NCBI RefSeq assembly: GCF_018128905.1
Contig: NZ_CP063808.1
Location: 3,100,001-3,164,000, forward strand
DNA: 64,000 bases
Direction: 5' to 3'
Origin: Streptomyces sp. A2-16
GTDB lineage: Bacteria; Actinomycetota; Actinomycetes; Streptomycetales; Streptomycetaceae
This document shows, one piece after another, positions 57,537-64,000 of this stretch. The translations under genes were made by a program, and so were the position numbers. The first letter of the stretch is position 1; each line of letters begins with the position of its first letter. The notes below the pieces were generated by a model. That model had not been told where the DNA came from. It worked only from the letters and a program-made list of their open reading frames with translations, and did no database searches.

Positions 57537-58565
57537 ATGGGCGCACTGGACAGACGTGGCTTCAACCGGCGGGTGCTGCTCGGTGGCGCGGCGGTCGCGA
57601 CATCGTTGTCGATGGCGCCGGAGGCCCGCAGCGACGCGGGTCCGGCGCGGGCCGCCCCGGGTGGCGGTGAGGTCAAGCGCATCAAGCTGTACGCCGAGAA
57701 GCTCGCCGACGGACAGATGGGCTACGGCCTGGAGAAGGGCAGGGCGACCGTCCCCGGTCCGCTCATCGAGCTCAACGAGGGCGACACCCTGCACATCGAG
57801 TTCGAGAACACCATGGACGTCAGGGCGAGCCTGCACGTCCACGGGCTGGACTACGAGATCTCCAGCGACGGAACGAAGTTGAACCACAGCGACGTCGAGC
57901 CGGGCGGCACGCGCACCTACACCTGGCGCACCCACACGCCGGGCCGCCGCAGCGACGGCACCTGGCGGTCGGGCAGCGCGGGCTACTGGCACTACCACGA
58001 CCACGTGGTCGGCACCGAACACGGCACCACCGGCATCCGCAAGGGCCTCTACGGTCCGGTGATCGTGCGCCGCAAGGGCGATGTCGTTCCGGACGCGACC
58101 CACACGATCGTCTTCAACGACCTGCTCATCAACAACAAGCCGGCGCACTCAGGACCCAACTTCGAAGCCACGGTGGGTGATCGGGTCGAGTTCGTGGTGA
58201 TCACGCACGGCGAGTACTACCACACCTTCCACATGCACGGTCACCGCTGGGCGGACAACCGCACCGGAATGCTCACCGGGCCCGACGACCCGAGCCAGGT
58301 CGTCGACAACAAGATCGTGGGCCCGGCGGACTCCTTCGGCTTCCAGGTGATCGCGGGGGAGGGGGTGGGGGCGGGCGCGTGGATGTACCACTGCCATGTG
58401 CAGAGCCACTCGGACATGGGGATGGTGGGACTGTTCCTCGTGAAGAAGACCGACGGGACGATTCCGGGCTACGAGCCGCACGAGCACACCCAGCGGCACA
58501 CCGAGCAGTCCGCAGGGCAGGGGGCCGTGCAGTCCACCGTGCAGGGGTCTGAGCACCACCACTGA
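57537..58565 (+). CDS. Small laccase (SLAC-type two-domain multicopper oxidase)
   Basis: The 342-residue enzyme closely matches S. coelicolor SLAC as remembered: a Tat signal [14 protein letters not shown], and copper motifs [28 protein letters not shown] and the type 1/trinuclear motif [15 protein letters not shown]. It is exported folded with copper and oxidises phenols and other substrates with oxygen. The histidine-rich C-terminus is typical too. The ATG has GGGGAG 7 bp before it; a start three codons later would also keep the Tat motif. It is the first gene of a pair with the cyclodeaminase-like gene 15 bp downstream. Confidence 0.95.
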   Translation: MGALDRRGFNRRVLLGGAAVATSLSMAPEARSDAGPARAAPGGGEVKRIKLYAEKLADGQMGYGLEKGRATVPGPLIELNEGDTLHIEFENTMDVRASLHVHGLDYEISSDGTKLNHSDVEPGGTRTYTWRTHTPGRRSDGTWRSGSAGYWHYHDHVVGTEHGTTGIRKGLYGPVIVRRKGDVVPDATHTIVFNDLLINNKPAHSGPNFEATVGDRVEFVVITHGEYYHTFHMHGHRWADNRTGMLTGPDDPSQVVDNKIVGPADSFGFQVIAGEGVGAGAWMYHCHVQSHSDMGMVGLFLVKKTDGTIPGYEPHEHTQRHTEQSAGQGAVQSTVQGSEHHH

Positions 58566-58580
58566 CGGATCATTGGGCGC

Positions 58581-59612
58581 GTGACTCTTCTTCTCACGCG
58601 CGGTGACCTGGAGACGGTGCTGGAACCGCAGGTCTGCGTCGACGCTCTGCGGGACGGCTTCCGGACGGCGGACAGCGTGTCGATCGCCGGGCAACGGGTG
58701 CGCACGGACCTGCCGTTCCCCGGCACGGCCACCGCGCTGATCCCGGGCCTGCTTCCGGGTGTTCCGGCCTACACGGTGAAGGTCAACGCCAAGTTCCCGG
58801 CCGCCCGGCCCGCCCTGCGCGGGGTGATCTGCCTGCACAGCGGCACCGACGGCGAGCTGTTGGCGCTGCTGGACTCGGCGACCGTCACGGCGTGGCGGAC
58901 GGGGCTCGCGGCCGCGCTGGGCACGCATCTGCTCGCCGGCCGGGGGGAGGTGGTGGGCGTGATCGGGGCGGGGGCGCAGGCGGAGGTCATGGTGCGGGGG
59001 CTCGCTGCGCTCCGGCCCCGCGGTGAGCTCGTCGTCCATGACACGTCCGCCGAGCGCGCGGCCGCGTTCGGCGTGCGGCACGGCGGCCGGGTGCTGTCCG
59101 CTGCCGCGGAGGTCGCCGGGGCGGCCGACATCGTCCTGACGGCGACCTGGTCGCGGGAGCCGCTGCTGAGCCTGGCGGACACGAGACCGGGGCAGCACTT
59201 CACGAGCCTGGGCGCGGACGAGCCGGGCAAGAGGGAGTTGGCGGCCGATCTGCTGGACGCCTCCGTGGTCGTGGTCGACGACCGCGCGCTCGCCATGCGG
59301 ATGGGCGTGTTGGCGGGCGACGGGACCGAGGCGGCGAGCCTGGGTGAGACGGCGACGGTGGGTGAGGCGGCGACGCCGAGCGAGGTGGTGGCGGTGGGTG
59401 AGGCGGCGACGCCGGCCGGGGCGGCGAGCCTCGGCGAGGCGGTGACCCTGGGCGAGGTGGTGCGGGGCGAACACCCCGGCCGCCGGAGCGCCACGGAGCG
59501 CACGGTCTACGCGCCCGTGGGTCTGCCCTGGCAGGACCTCGCGGTCGCCTGGGCGGCGTACCGGCGGGCCGAGCGGGAGGGTGTCGGGCGGCGGGTCGAC
59601 CTGTTGGCGTGA
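58581..59612 (+). CDS. Ornithine cyclodeaminase/mu-crystallin-family protein with repeat insertion
   Basis: The 343-residue protein has the family layout: PGTATALIPGLLPGVPAYTVKV, RTGLAAALGTHLLA, the Rossmann motif VIGAGAQAEVMVRGL, and PVGLPWQDLAVAWAAYR. These enzymes use NAD(P) to act on amino or imino acids (ornithine cyclodeaminase, alanine dehydrogenase, ketimine reductase). Between MGVLAG and LGEVVRGEHP, about 35 residues of LGEA/VGEAAT repeats expand the sequence (about residues 250-290), encoded by DNA with a 36-bp period. The start is a GTG. The substrate cannot be told from sequence. Confidence 0.82.
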   Translation: MTLLLTRGDLETVLEPQVCVDALRDGFRTADSVSIAGQRVRTDLPFPGTATALIPGLLPGVPAYTVKVNAKFPAARPALRGVICLHSGTDGELLALLDSATVTAWRTGLAAALGTHLLAGRGEVVGVIGAGAQAEVMVRGLAALRPRGELVVHDTSAERAAAFGVRHGGRVLSAAAEVAGAADIVLTATWSREPLLSLADTRPGQHFTSLGADEPGKRELAADLLDASVVVVDDRALAMRMGVLAGDGTEAASLGETATVGEAATPSEVVAVGEAATPAGAASLGEAVTLGEVVRGEHPGRRSATERTVYAPVGLPWQDLAVAWAAYRRAEREGVGRRVDLLA

Positions 59613-59655
59613 GGGCCTTTGCCGGTCGTCCGCGGCTGTCTCTGTGACTCTGCGC

Positions 59656-59893
59656 GGCTGTCCCTCGGTCGTCTGCGGCTGTCTGTGGCGGTGGGTGGCT
59701 GTCCGTCGGTCGTCTGCGGCTGTCTGTGGCGGTGGGTGGCTGTCCGTCGGTCGTCTGCGGCTGTCTGGCGGTGGGTGGCTGTCCGTCGGTCGTCTGCGGC
59801 TGTCTGTGGCGGTGGGTGGCTGTCCGTCGGTCGTCTGCGGCTGTCTGGCGGTGGGTGGCTGTCCGTCGGTCGTCCGCGGCCGTCTGCGACTGA
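59656..59893. repeat. Six-copy tandem repeat alternating 41 and 39 bp
   Basis: Units beginning GGCTGTCCGTCGGTCGTCTG start at 59656, 59697, 59738, 59777, 59818 and 59857 with periods 41, 41, 39, 41, 39. The two lengths differ by a TG in TGTCTGTGGCGG versus TGTCTGGCGG. The first unit has one base change and the last decays after about 20 bp. Units are nearly identical, so the array is recent. Confidence 0.92.
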
Positions 59894-60003
59894 GCGCGGC
59901 TTTCCCCCGACCGTCCGCGCCGTCCGCGACTGTGCGCACTCCCCGACCGTCCGCGCCCGTCCCCGACTGTGAGCAGCCGCGCGCGCCCACCCTGCCGTGC
60001 CGC

Positions 60004-60015
60004 GAGAGCGCTCTC
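60004..60015. promoter_or_regulatory. LacI-type operator palindrome
   Basis: GAGAGCGCTCTC is a perfect 12-bp palindrome with the central GCGC usual for LacI-family operators (as in CebR or BxlR sites), 57 bp upstream of the LacI start. Autoregulation is likely. Confidence 0.7.
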
Positions 60016-60072
60016 ACCGGGGCCTCGGCCGGGGCTATCCTGATCCGCACCCTGCCGACGAGGAGCCCCGAA

Positions 60073-61098
60073 GTGAGCGACACAGTGCCGCGCCCCACAC
60101 TGGAGGCCGTGGCGGCCCGGGCCGGGGTGTCGCGGGCCACCGTGTCCCGGGTGGTGAACGGCGGGGACGGGGTCAGGGAGCCGCTCGTCGAGCGGGTGCG
60201 CAGGGCCGTCGAGGAACTCGGCTACGTGCCCAACCAGGCCGCCCGCAGTCTCGTCACCCGGCGCCACGACGCCGTCGCCGTGGTCGTGGCCGAGCCGGAG
60301 ACCCGGGTGTTCGCGGACCCCTTCTTCGCCCTGCAACTCCGCGGAATCAGCAAGGAGTTGACCGCCCGCGACAATCAACTCGTCCTGCTGCTCACCGAGG
60401 GCCGCGACGACCACGCCCGCGTCGGACGCTACCTCGCCGGAGGCCATGTCGACGGTGCGCTCGTCTTCTCGCTGCACCTGGACGACCCGCTGCCCGGACT
60501 GATCCAACGGGCCGGTGTCCCCACCGTGTTCGGGGGACGGCCCGGCTGGAGCGACGGCACGACGGACGTGGTGTACGTCGACAGCGACAACCGGGGCGGT
60601 GCCCGCGAGGCCGTGCGGTATCTCGCCGACCGCGGGCGCACCCGGATCGCCCACATCACCGGCCCCCTCGACCAGACCTCCGCGGCGGACCGGCTGGACG
60701 GTTACCGGGATGTCATGGGCGACGCCGATCCGAAGCTCGTCGTGCGGGGCGACTTCACCCCGGCCGGCGGGGAGCGGGCCATGCGGGAACTGCTCGACCG
60801 GTGCCCGGACGTGGACGCCGTGTTCGCCGCCAACGACCTCACCGCTTCCGGCACCCTGCGTGTGCTGCGCGAGCGGGGGCGCCGGGTGCCCGAGGACGTG
60901 GCCGTGATCGGCTTCGACGACATGCTGCCGGTCGCCGAGCAGACCGAACCGCCGCTGACGACGGTCCGTCAGGACATCGAGGAGATGGGCCGGTTGATGG
61001 CCCGCCTGCTGCTGCGGGGCGTCGACCCCGACCCCGCGGGCGCCGCCCCGGCCGGTGTGGTCCTGCCCACCACGCTGGTGCGGCGCGCCTCGGCGTGA
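60073..61098 (+). CDS. LacI-family transcriptional regulator
   Basis: The 341-residue regulator opens with RPTLEAVAARAGVSRATVSR and VVNGGDGVREPLVERVRRAV, the LacI helix-turn-helix and hinge, followed by a sugar-binding domain (FADPFFALQLRGISKELTAR; VAVIGFDDMLPVAEQTEPPL; LTTVRQDIEEMGRLMARLLL). The GTG at 60073 has AGGAG about 7 bp upstream; frames extending to 59581 only translate the tandem repeat. The operator-like palindrome upstream fits self-repression. No neighbouring sugar transport operon is obvious, so its targets may lie elsewhere. Confidence 0.9.
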   Translation: MSDTVPRPTLEAVAARAGVSRATVSRVVNGGDGVREPLVERVRRAVEELGYVPNQAARSLVTRRHDAVAVVVAEPETRVFADPFFALQLRGISKELTARDNQLVLLLTEGRDDHARVGRYLAGGHVDGALVFSLHLDDPLPGLIQRAGVPTVFGGRPGWSDGTTDVVYVDSDNRGGAREAVRYLADRGRTRIAHITGPLDQTSAADRLDGYRDVMGDADPKLVVRGDFTPAGGERAMRELLDRCPDVDAVFAANDLTASGTLRVLRERGRRVPEDVAVIGFDDMLPVAEQTEPPLTTVRQDIEEMGRLMARLLLRGVDPDPAGAAPAGVVLPTTLVRRASA

Positions 61099-61104
61099 CG
61101 CGCG

Positions 61105-61215
61105 CGTGTCGCCCCCGGGCGCCTGTCGTCCCCCAGGCCGTCTGCCGACGTGGGCCGCGTGTCGACGCGGGCCGTCCGTCGACCGCGGGACGCCTGTCGG
61201 CCCTAGGGCGCCCGT
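61105..61215. repeat. Degenerate short tandem repeats between convergent genes
   Basis: The gap between the LacI and VOC stops is filled by units of about 17-19 bp beginning GTCG and containing a GGGCGCCT-like core (for example from 61107, 61125, 61160 and 61179). Copies are diverged and boundaries approximate. Confidence 0.5.
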
Positions 61216-61219
61216 CGCC

Positions 61220-62011
61220 CTACGACCCCTGCGGCTCGCTCTTGATCACCGCGAAGCGGGCGCCGTAGGGGTCGGCCAGCTTGGCGATCCGGCCGACACC
61301 CGGCACGTCCGTGGCGGGCAGCCGGACGCTGCCGCCCAGCCGCTGGGCCTTCGCGACCGCCTCGTCGGTGTCCGCGACCTCGAAGTACGGCATCCAGTAG
61401 GCCCCCGCCTGAGCCTCCATCGGGTCGTCGGCGAGCGGGACGATGCCGCCGAACATGGCGTCCTCGTCCTGTCCGTCCGGCACGAGCGTCGTGTACGTGC
61501 CGCCGGGGAACTCGAGCCCGTAGGTCTCCAGGCCGAGCGCCGCGCGGTAGAAGTAGGCGGCCATCGGCAGGTCGGCGGTGTACAGCTCGACCCAGCACAG
61601 CGAGCCCGGTTCCTGGGTGACGTCCAGGCCCTTGTTCCGTCCGGGCTGCCAGATGCCGAAGGACACGCCCGCCTTGTCGGCGAGGATCGCCATGCGGCCC
61701 TGGTCCATCACGTCCATGGGCTGCATCAGCACCGCGCCGTGCGCCTGCTCGGCCGCCTTCGCGGTGGCGTCCGCGTCCGGGGTCTGGAAGTACACGGTCC
61801 AGGACGGCGGACCCTGCTCCGATGTGGTCTGCATGCCGCCCGCGGCGGTCCTGCCGGCGAGCTGGAAGAAGCCGTAACCGCCGGCTTCGGGCGGGCCCGG
61901 CTGGAACTCCCAGCCGAACAGGCCGCCGTAGAAGGTGGTGGCGCCGTCGATGTCGGGGGTGCCGAGGTCGAGCCAGTTCGGAGCGCCGGTGACATAACGG
62001 GTCGTGAGCAT
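61220..62011 (-). CDS. Two-domain VOC (glyoxalase/bleomycin-resistance-like) protein
   Basis: The 263-residue protein has two tandem VOC domains: LDLGTPDIDGATTFYGGLFG with MAILADKAGVSFGIWQPGRN in the first, and WVELYTADLPMAAYFYRAAL with IAKLADPYGARFAVIKSE in the second. Each shows the beta-alpha-beta-beta-beta fold sequence used for metal or ligand binding. Such proteins can be dioxygenase-like enzymes or antibiotic-binding proteins; the function here is unknown. The ATG at 62011 has GAGGAGGG at good spacing. Confidence 0.85.
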   Translation of the reverse strand: MLTTRYVTGAPNWLDLGTPDIDGATTFYGGLFGWEFQPGPPEAGGYGFFQLAGRTAAGGMQTTSEQGPPSWTVYFQTPDADATAKAAEQAHGAVLMQPMDVMDQGRMAILADKAGVSFGIWQPGRNKGLDVTQEPGSLCWVELYTADLPMAAYFYRAALGLETYGLEFPGGTYTTLVPDGQDEDAMFGGIVPLADDPMEAQAGAYWMPYFEVADTDEAVAKAQRLGGSVRLPATDVPGVGRIAKLADPYGARFAVIKSEPQGS

Positions 62012-62246
62012 CGCTGCCCTCCTCTGAGGGGGTCCCGTTGCCTGCACTGCCGAGTCTTGCACCGTCCACTGACAATCGCTGCCGGGACGCCGAGACGGAC
62101 CGGGCGACGGGGAGCGGGAACCGATTCCGCGCGCCGCCGTGCGCCTGGATGTCCGGAGGGGGACCATCAAGGCGGCCAGGGGCCTGAACGGCGCCGTTGA
62201 TCCCGCGTTGATCGAACGTTTTTCGCCGCCCGGCACGATCTCCGGC

Positions 62247-62495
62247 ATGCACATCGACACCATCACCCCGACCGACCCCGCCTGGCAGGCGCAGGCGTTG
62301 TGCGCGCAAACCGGGGCGGACTTCTTCTTTCCCGAGCCGGGCAGCTCGGTCCGTGAGGCGAAGCGCATCTGCGGCATGTGCGAGATGCGCCCGGCCTGTC
62401 TCGAGTACGCCCTGGCCAACGACGAACGCTTCGGCGTCTGGGGCGGCCTCTCCGAGAAGGAGCGGCTGGCGATCAGGCGGCTGGAAAACCGATGA
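62247..62495 (+). CDS. WhiB-family iron-sulfur regulator
   Basis: The 82-residue protein has the four WhiB cysteines Cys19 (ALCAQTG), Cys42, Cys45 and Cys51 (ICGMCEMRPACLEYA), which bind a [4Fe-4S] cluster, and the GVWGG turn followed by LSEKERLAIRRLENR. The ATG at 62247 gives the standard WhiB size; a longer frame from 62139 has no domain. It is shorter at the C-terminus than the conserved chromosomal Wbl proteins and has FFFPEPGSS before the cysteine pair, like accessory or phage WhiB-like proteins (impression only). It sits just before three unusual tRNAs. Confidence 0.88.
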   Translation: MHIDTITPTDPAWQAQALCAQTGADFFFPEPGSSVREAKRICGMCEMRPACLEYALANDERFGVWGGLSEKERLAIRRLENR

Positions 62496-62534
62496 GCCGA
62501 CCGGCCGGGAGTGCGGCTAGGATCCCGGAGCGCA

Positions 62535-62608
62535 CCCGGGCGTAGCGCAGAGGCAGGCGCACCGCCTTGCCAAGGCGAGACACATCGGTTCGAATCCGGT
62601 CCCCGGGC
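62535..62608 (+). tRNA. tRNA-like gene, Gly(GCC) anticodon, imperfect acceptor stem
   Basis: A D-arm (GCGC...GCGC), anticodon stem of four pairs out of five with loop TTGCCAA (anticodon GCC at 62569-62571), and T-arm ATCGG-TTCGAAT-CCGGT are present. The acceptor CCCGGGC/CCCCGGG pairs in six positions, with an extra base before the D-arm. CCA is not encoded. It may be degenerate. Confidence 0.55.
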
Positions 62609-62618
62609 TGCGCTCACG

Positions 62619-62690
62619 GGCCCTGTGGAGCAGAGGCAGACTCGCCGCCTTCTCAGGGCGGATACGCCGGTTCGAATCCGGCCGGGGCCC
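62619..62690 (+). tRNA. tRNA-Glu(CTC)-like
   Basis: The acceptor stem GGCCCTG/CGGGGCC pairs in all seven positions (one G-U); the anticodon stem CCGCC/GGCGG and T-stem GCCGG/CCGGC are perfect. The loop TTCTCAG places CTC at 62652-62654. The D-arm is short (three pairs). It does not resemble the main Streptomyces tRNA-Glu recalled, and CCA is not encoded. Confidence 0.75.
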
Positions 62691-62699
62691 ATGGCACAG

Positions 62700-62771
62700 G
62701 GGTCGGTAGCGCAGAGGCAGGCGCACCTTCATCGCATGAAGGGAACGTCGGTTCGAATCCGACCCGGCCCA
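62700..62771 (+). tRNA. tRNA with CGC anticodon (Ala codon GCG)
   Basis: All stems pair perfectly: acceptor GGGTCGG/CCGGCCC, D-stem GCGC/GCGC, anticodon CCTTC/GAAGG with loop ATCGCAT (CGC at 62733-62735), and T-stem GTCGG/CCGAC. Discriminator A; CCA not encoded. The third acceptor pair is G-C, not the G-U that marks tRNA-Ala for alanyl-tRNA synthetase. Confidence 0.8.
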
Positions 62772-62799
62772 CGGCAGGGCACGAACGGGGCGGGGACGC

Positions 62800-64000
62800 A
62801 TGGGTGACGTGATCGACGAGGACGAGCTGGCCGCCTTCCACCGTACGGTCGGCAGACTGCGCGAGCTGCCCGTCGACGACCCCGTGCGACTGCGCGCCGA
62901 GCAGGTCGCCGCGTCCTTCGCCCGCGACGGACGGCTGCGGAGGCGCAAGGCGCGGGGCGCAGAGACCGCCGCCGCCGACGCCGGGGCGATGGCGGCCACC
63001 GCGACCGGCGCCCACGACCGGCGCGAGGACGCGCCGCTGGCCGTGCCGGGCGACGCGGGCGAGTTCCGCAAGCCGCGTAATTGCTATGTCTGCAAAACGC
63101 CCTATCGACAGGTCGACGGCTTCTACCACCGCCTGTGCCCCGGCTGCGCCGCCGACAACACGGCTCGCCGCGCGCTGAGCACCGACCTGGAGGGGCGCCG
63201 CGCGCTGCTCACCGGCGGCCGGGTCAAGATCGGCTTTCAGCTGGCCCTGATGATGCTCCGGGACGGTGCGGAACTGCTGGTGACCAGCCGCTTCCCGCAC
63301 GACACCGTGCGCCGCTTCCGGGCCGAGCCGGGCAGCGGGCAGTGGCTCGACCGGCTGACCGTCATCGCGGTCGACCTGCGCGACCCGCGCCAGGTCCTGG
63401 GCCTGTGCGAGGAGCTGTGCCGGGAAGGCCGTCCCCTGGACATCCTCGTCAACAACGCCGCGCAGACGGTGCGCCGACCGCCCGAGTCGTACGCCCTCCT
63501 CGCCGCCCGCGAGCGCGACGCGCTGCCCGAAGGGGCACGGCGGGCGCCGGGCTTCACCTCGATGCGCATGCTGGAGGGCGGCGCCGCGTCCTTGCCCGCC
63601 GCGCTGCGCGAGGCCGACGAGGCCGGACTGCTGCCCGACCCGTCCCCGGAGAACTCCTGGTCGGCCCGGCTCGGCGCGCTCGACCCGGCCGAGGTCCTGG
63701 AGACCCAGCTCGTCAACGCGCTCGCCCCGGCGCTCCTGTGCGACCGGCTGCTGCCCCTGCTGCTCGCCTCCCCGCACCCGCGCCGGTACGTCATCAACGT
63801 GACGGCCGTCGAAGGGCGTTTCGCCGTCCGCAACAAGATGGCGGGCCATCCGCACACCAACATGGCCAAGGCCGCCCTCAACATGCTCACCCGCACCAGC
63901 GCCGCCGAACTCGCCGGACAGGGCGTGCACATGTGCGCGGTCGACACCGGCTGGATCACCGACGAGAACCCGGCACCGAAGAAGGAGCGCATGGCCCGCG
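62800..64000 (+). CDS. Zinc-ribbon atypical SDR, partial (C-terminus beyond right edge)
   Basis: At least 400 residues with an N-terminal region of about 100 (Glu/Ala-rich), a zinc ribbon RNCYVCKTPYRQVDGFYHRL then CPGC (two CxxC pairs), and an SDR-like Rossmann domain with TGGRVKIGFQLALMMLRDGA in place of TGxxxGxG, VNNAAQTVRRPP, and HPHTNMAKAALNML. In the last, the usual catalytic Tyr of YxxxK is Thr while the Lys is kept. It may be an SDR that has lost normal catalysis or uses another residue. The ATG at 62800 follows a G-rich ribosome binding site. Confidence 0.8.
   Translation, partial: MGDVIDEDELAAFHRTVGRLRELPVDDPVRLRAEQVAASFARDGRLRRRKARGAETAAADAGAMAATATGAHDRREDAPLAVPGDAGEFRKPRNCYVCKTPYRQVDGFYHRLCPGCAADNTARRALSTDLEGRRALLTGGRVKIGFQLALMMLRDGAELLVTSRFPHDTVRRFRAEPGSGQWLDRLTVIAVDLRDPRQVLGLCEELCREGRPLDILVNNAAQTVRRPPESYALLAARERDALPEGARRAPGFTSMRMLEGGAASLPAALREADEAGLLPDPSPENSWSARLGALDPAEVLETQLVNALAPALLCDRLLPLLLASPHPRRYVINVTAVEGRFAVRNKMAGHPHTNMAKAALNMLTRTSAAELAGQGVHMCAVDTGWITDENPAPKKERMAR

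Larger units (their letters stand above)
59613..60072. other. 460-bp intergenic region, mostly tandem repeat
   Basis: No gene is supported here. It contains the 41/39-bp tandem array described separately, a tract of GCG/TCCGCG-rich degenerate copies up to about 59990, and the LacI operator palindrome and ribosome binding site at its right end. Confidence 0.75.

Noticed and set aside
59656..59893. Considered as a CRISPR array
   Set aside because: Units are directly contiguous with no variable spacers, and no cas genes are present.
59581..60072. N-terminal extension of the LacI regulator and an ORF of repeats (reads CGCLWRWVAVRRSS...)
   Set aside because: It only translates the tandem repeat; the LacI fold and a good ribosome binding site start at 60073.
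62535..62771. tRNA cluster as attachment site with integrase
   Set aside because: No integrase gene or direct att repeat is visible in the window; the link to a mobile element stays open.

Overview
The window is high-GC actinobacterial DNA and almost certainly from a Streptomyces chromosome. The evidence is GTG and TTG starts, ATGA/GTGA-coupled operons, Tat- and lipobox-type secreted proteins, a WhiB-family protein, a DasR-type operator in front of a chitinase, a small laccase (SLAC) and a PcaV-controlled protocatechuate operon. No IS element, rRNA or CRISPR array was seen. The region is a patchwork of carbon-source utilisation units with their own local regulators.

Layout. 1-4.0 kb: ATP-grasp protein (cut by the edge), metallophosphoesterase, phosphopantetheinyl transferase and an alpha/beta hydrolase. 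4.1-6.2 kb: a metallopeptidase/XRE pair divergent from an orphan MmyB-type ligand-binding domain. 6.4-14.5 kb: LacI regulator, ABC sugar importer, GH13 alpha-glucosidase and a secreted GH87 alpha-1,3-glucanase, which together look like an alpha-1,3-glucan (fungal wall) utilisation locus. 14.5-21 kb: a nitrate/sulfonate-type ABC importer divergent from a PcaR-like IclR regulator, then a VanA/VanB-type Rieske demethylase with a 73-residue protein between the two subunits. 21.3-22.4 kb: secreted GH18 chitinase. 22.6-32.6 kb: sugar ABC importer, carboxylesterase, ROK regulator, pyranose-oxidase-like flavoenzyme, Zn deaminase and TIM-barrel isomerase, with an MHS-type transporter convergent to them. 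This is probably a catabolic route for an acylated glycoside, C-glycoside or nucleoside-like compound, and it is the best candidate for an undescribed system.

32.7-39.4 kb: Tat-secreted phospholipase C, a scramblase-like protein, a PAP2/EamA operon separated from a TetR gene by 16-bp iterons, and a membrane-anchored DUF2510 protein. 40-48.1 kb: a LAL-type ATPase lacking its LuxR helix-turn-helix, an SDR, and the protocatechuate operon pcaHGBL divergent from pcaV. pcaI, pcaJ and pcaF are missing and a short pcaJ-like remnant sits at the break. 48.1-52.7 kb: a YerB-like lipoprotein, a Zn alcohol dehydrogenase, and a divergent ATP-dependent ligase and LigD-type polymerase. 52.7-59.6 kb: cupredoxin/3-keto-disaccharide hydrolase and ThuA/PQQ-glucose-dehydrogenase-like secreted proteins, divergent from the small laccase and an ornithine-cyclodeaminase-like protein. 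59.6-64 kb: a tandem-repeat array, a LacI regulator with a palindromic operator, a VOC protein, a WhiB-like protein, three unusual tandem tRNAs, and an atypical SDR with a zinc ribbon that runs off the right edge.

Two themes link the units. One is plant and fungal polymer breakdown: alpha-1,3-glucanase, chitinase, laccase, vanillate-type demethylation feeding protocatechuate ring cleavage. The other is oxidised-sugar chemistry: pyranose oxidase with an isomerase, and ThuA/GSDH with a 3-keto-disaccharide hydrolase. Several gene ends are separated or extended by short tandem repeats (4.0, 59.3-59.9 and 61.1 kb), pointing to local slippage or duplication. All functions here are read from motifs and context; no database search was run.
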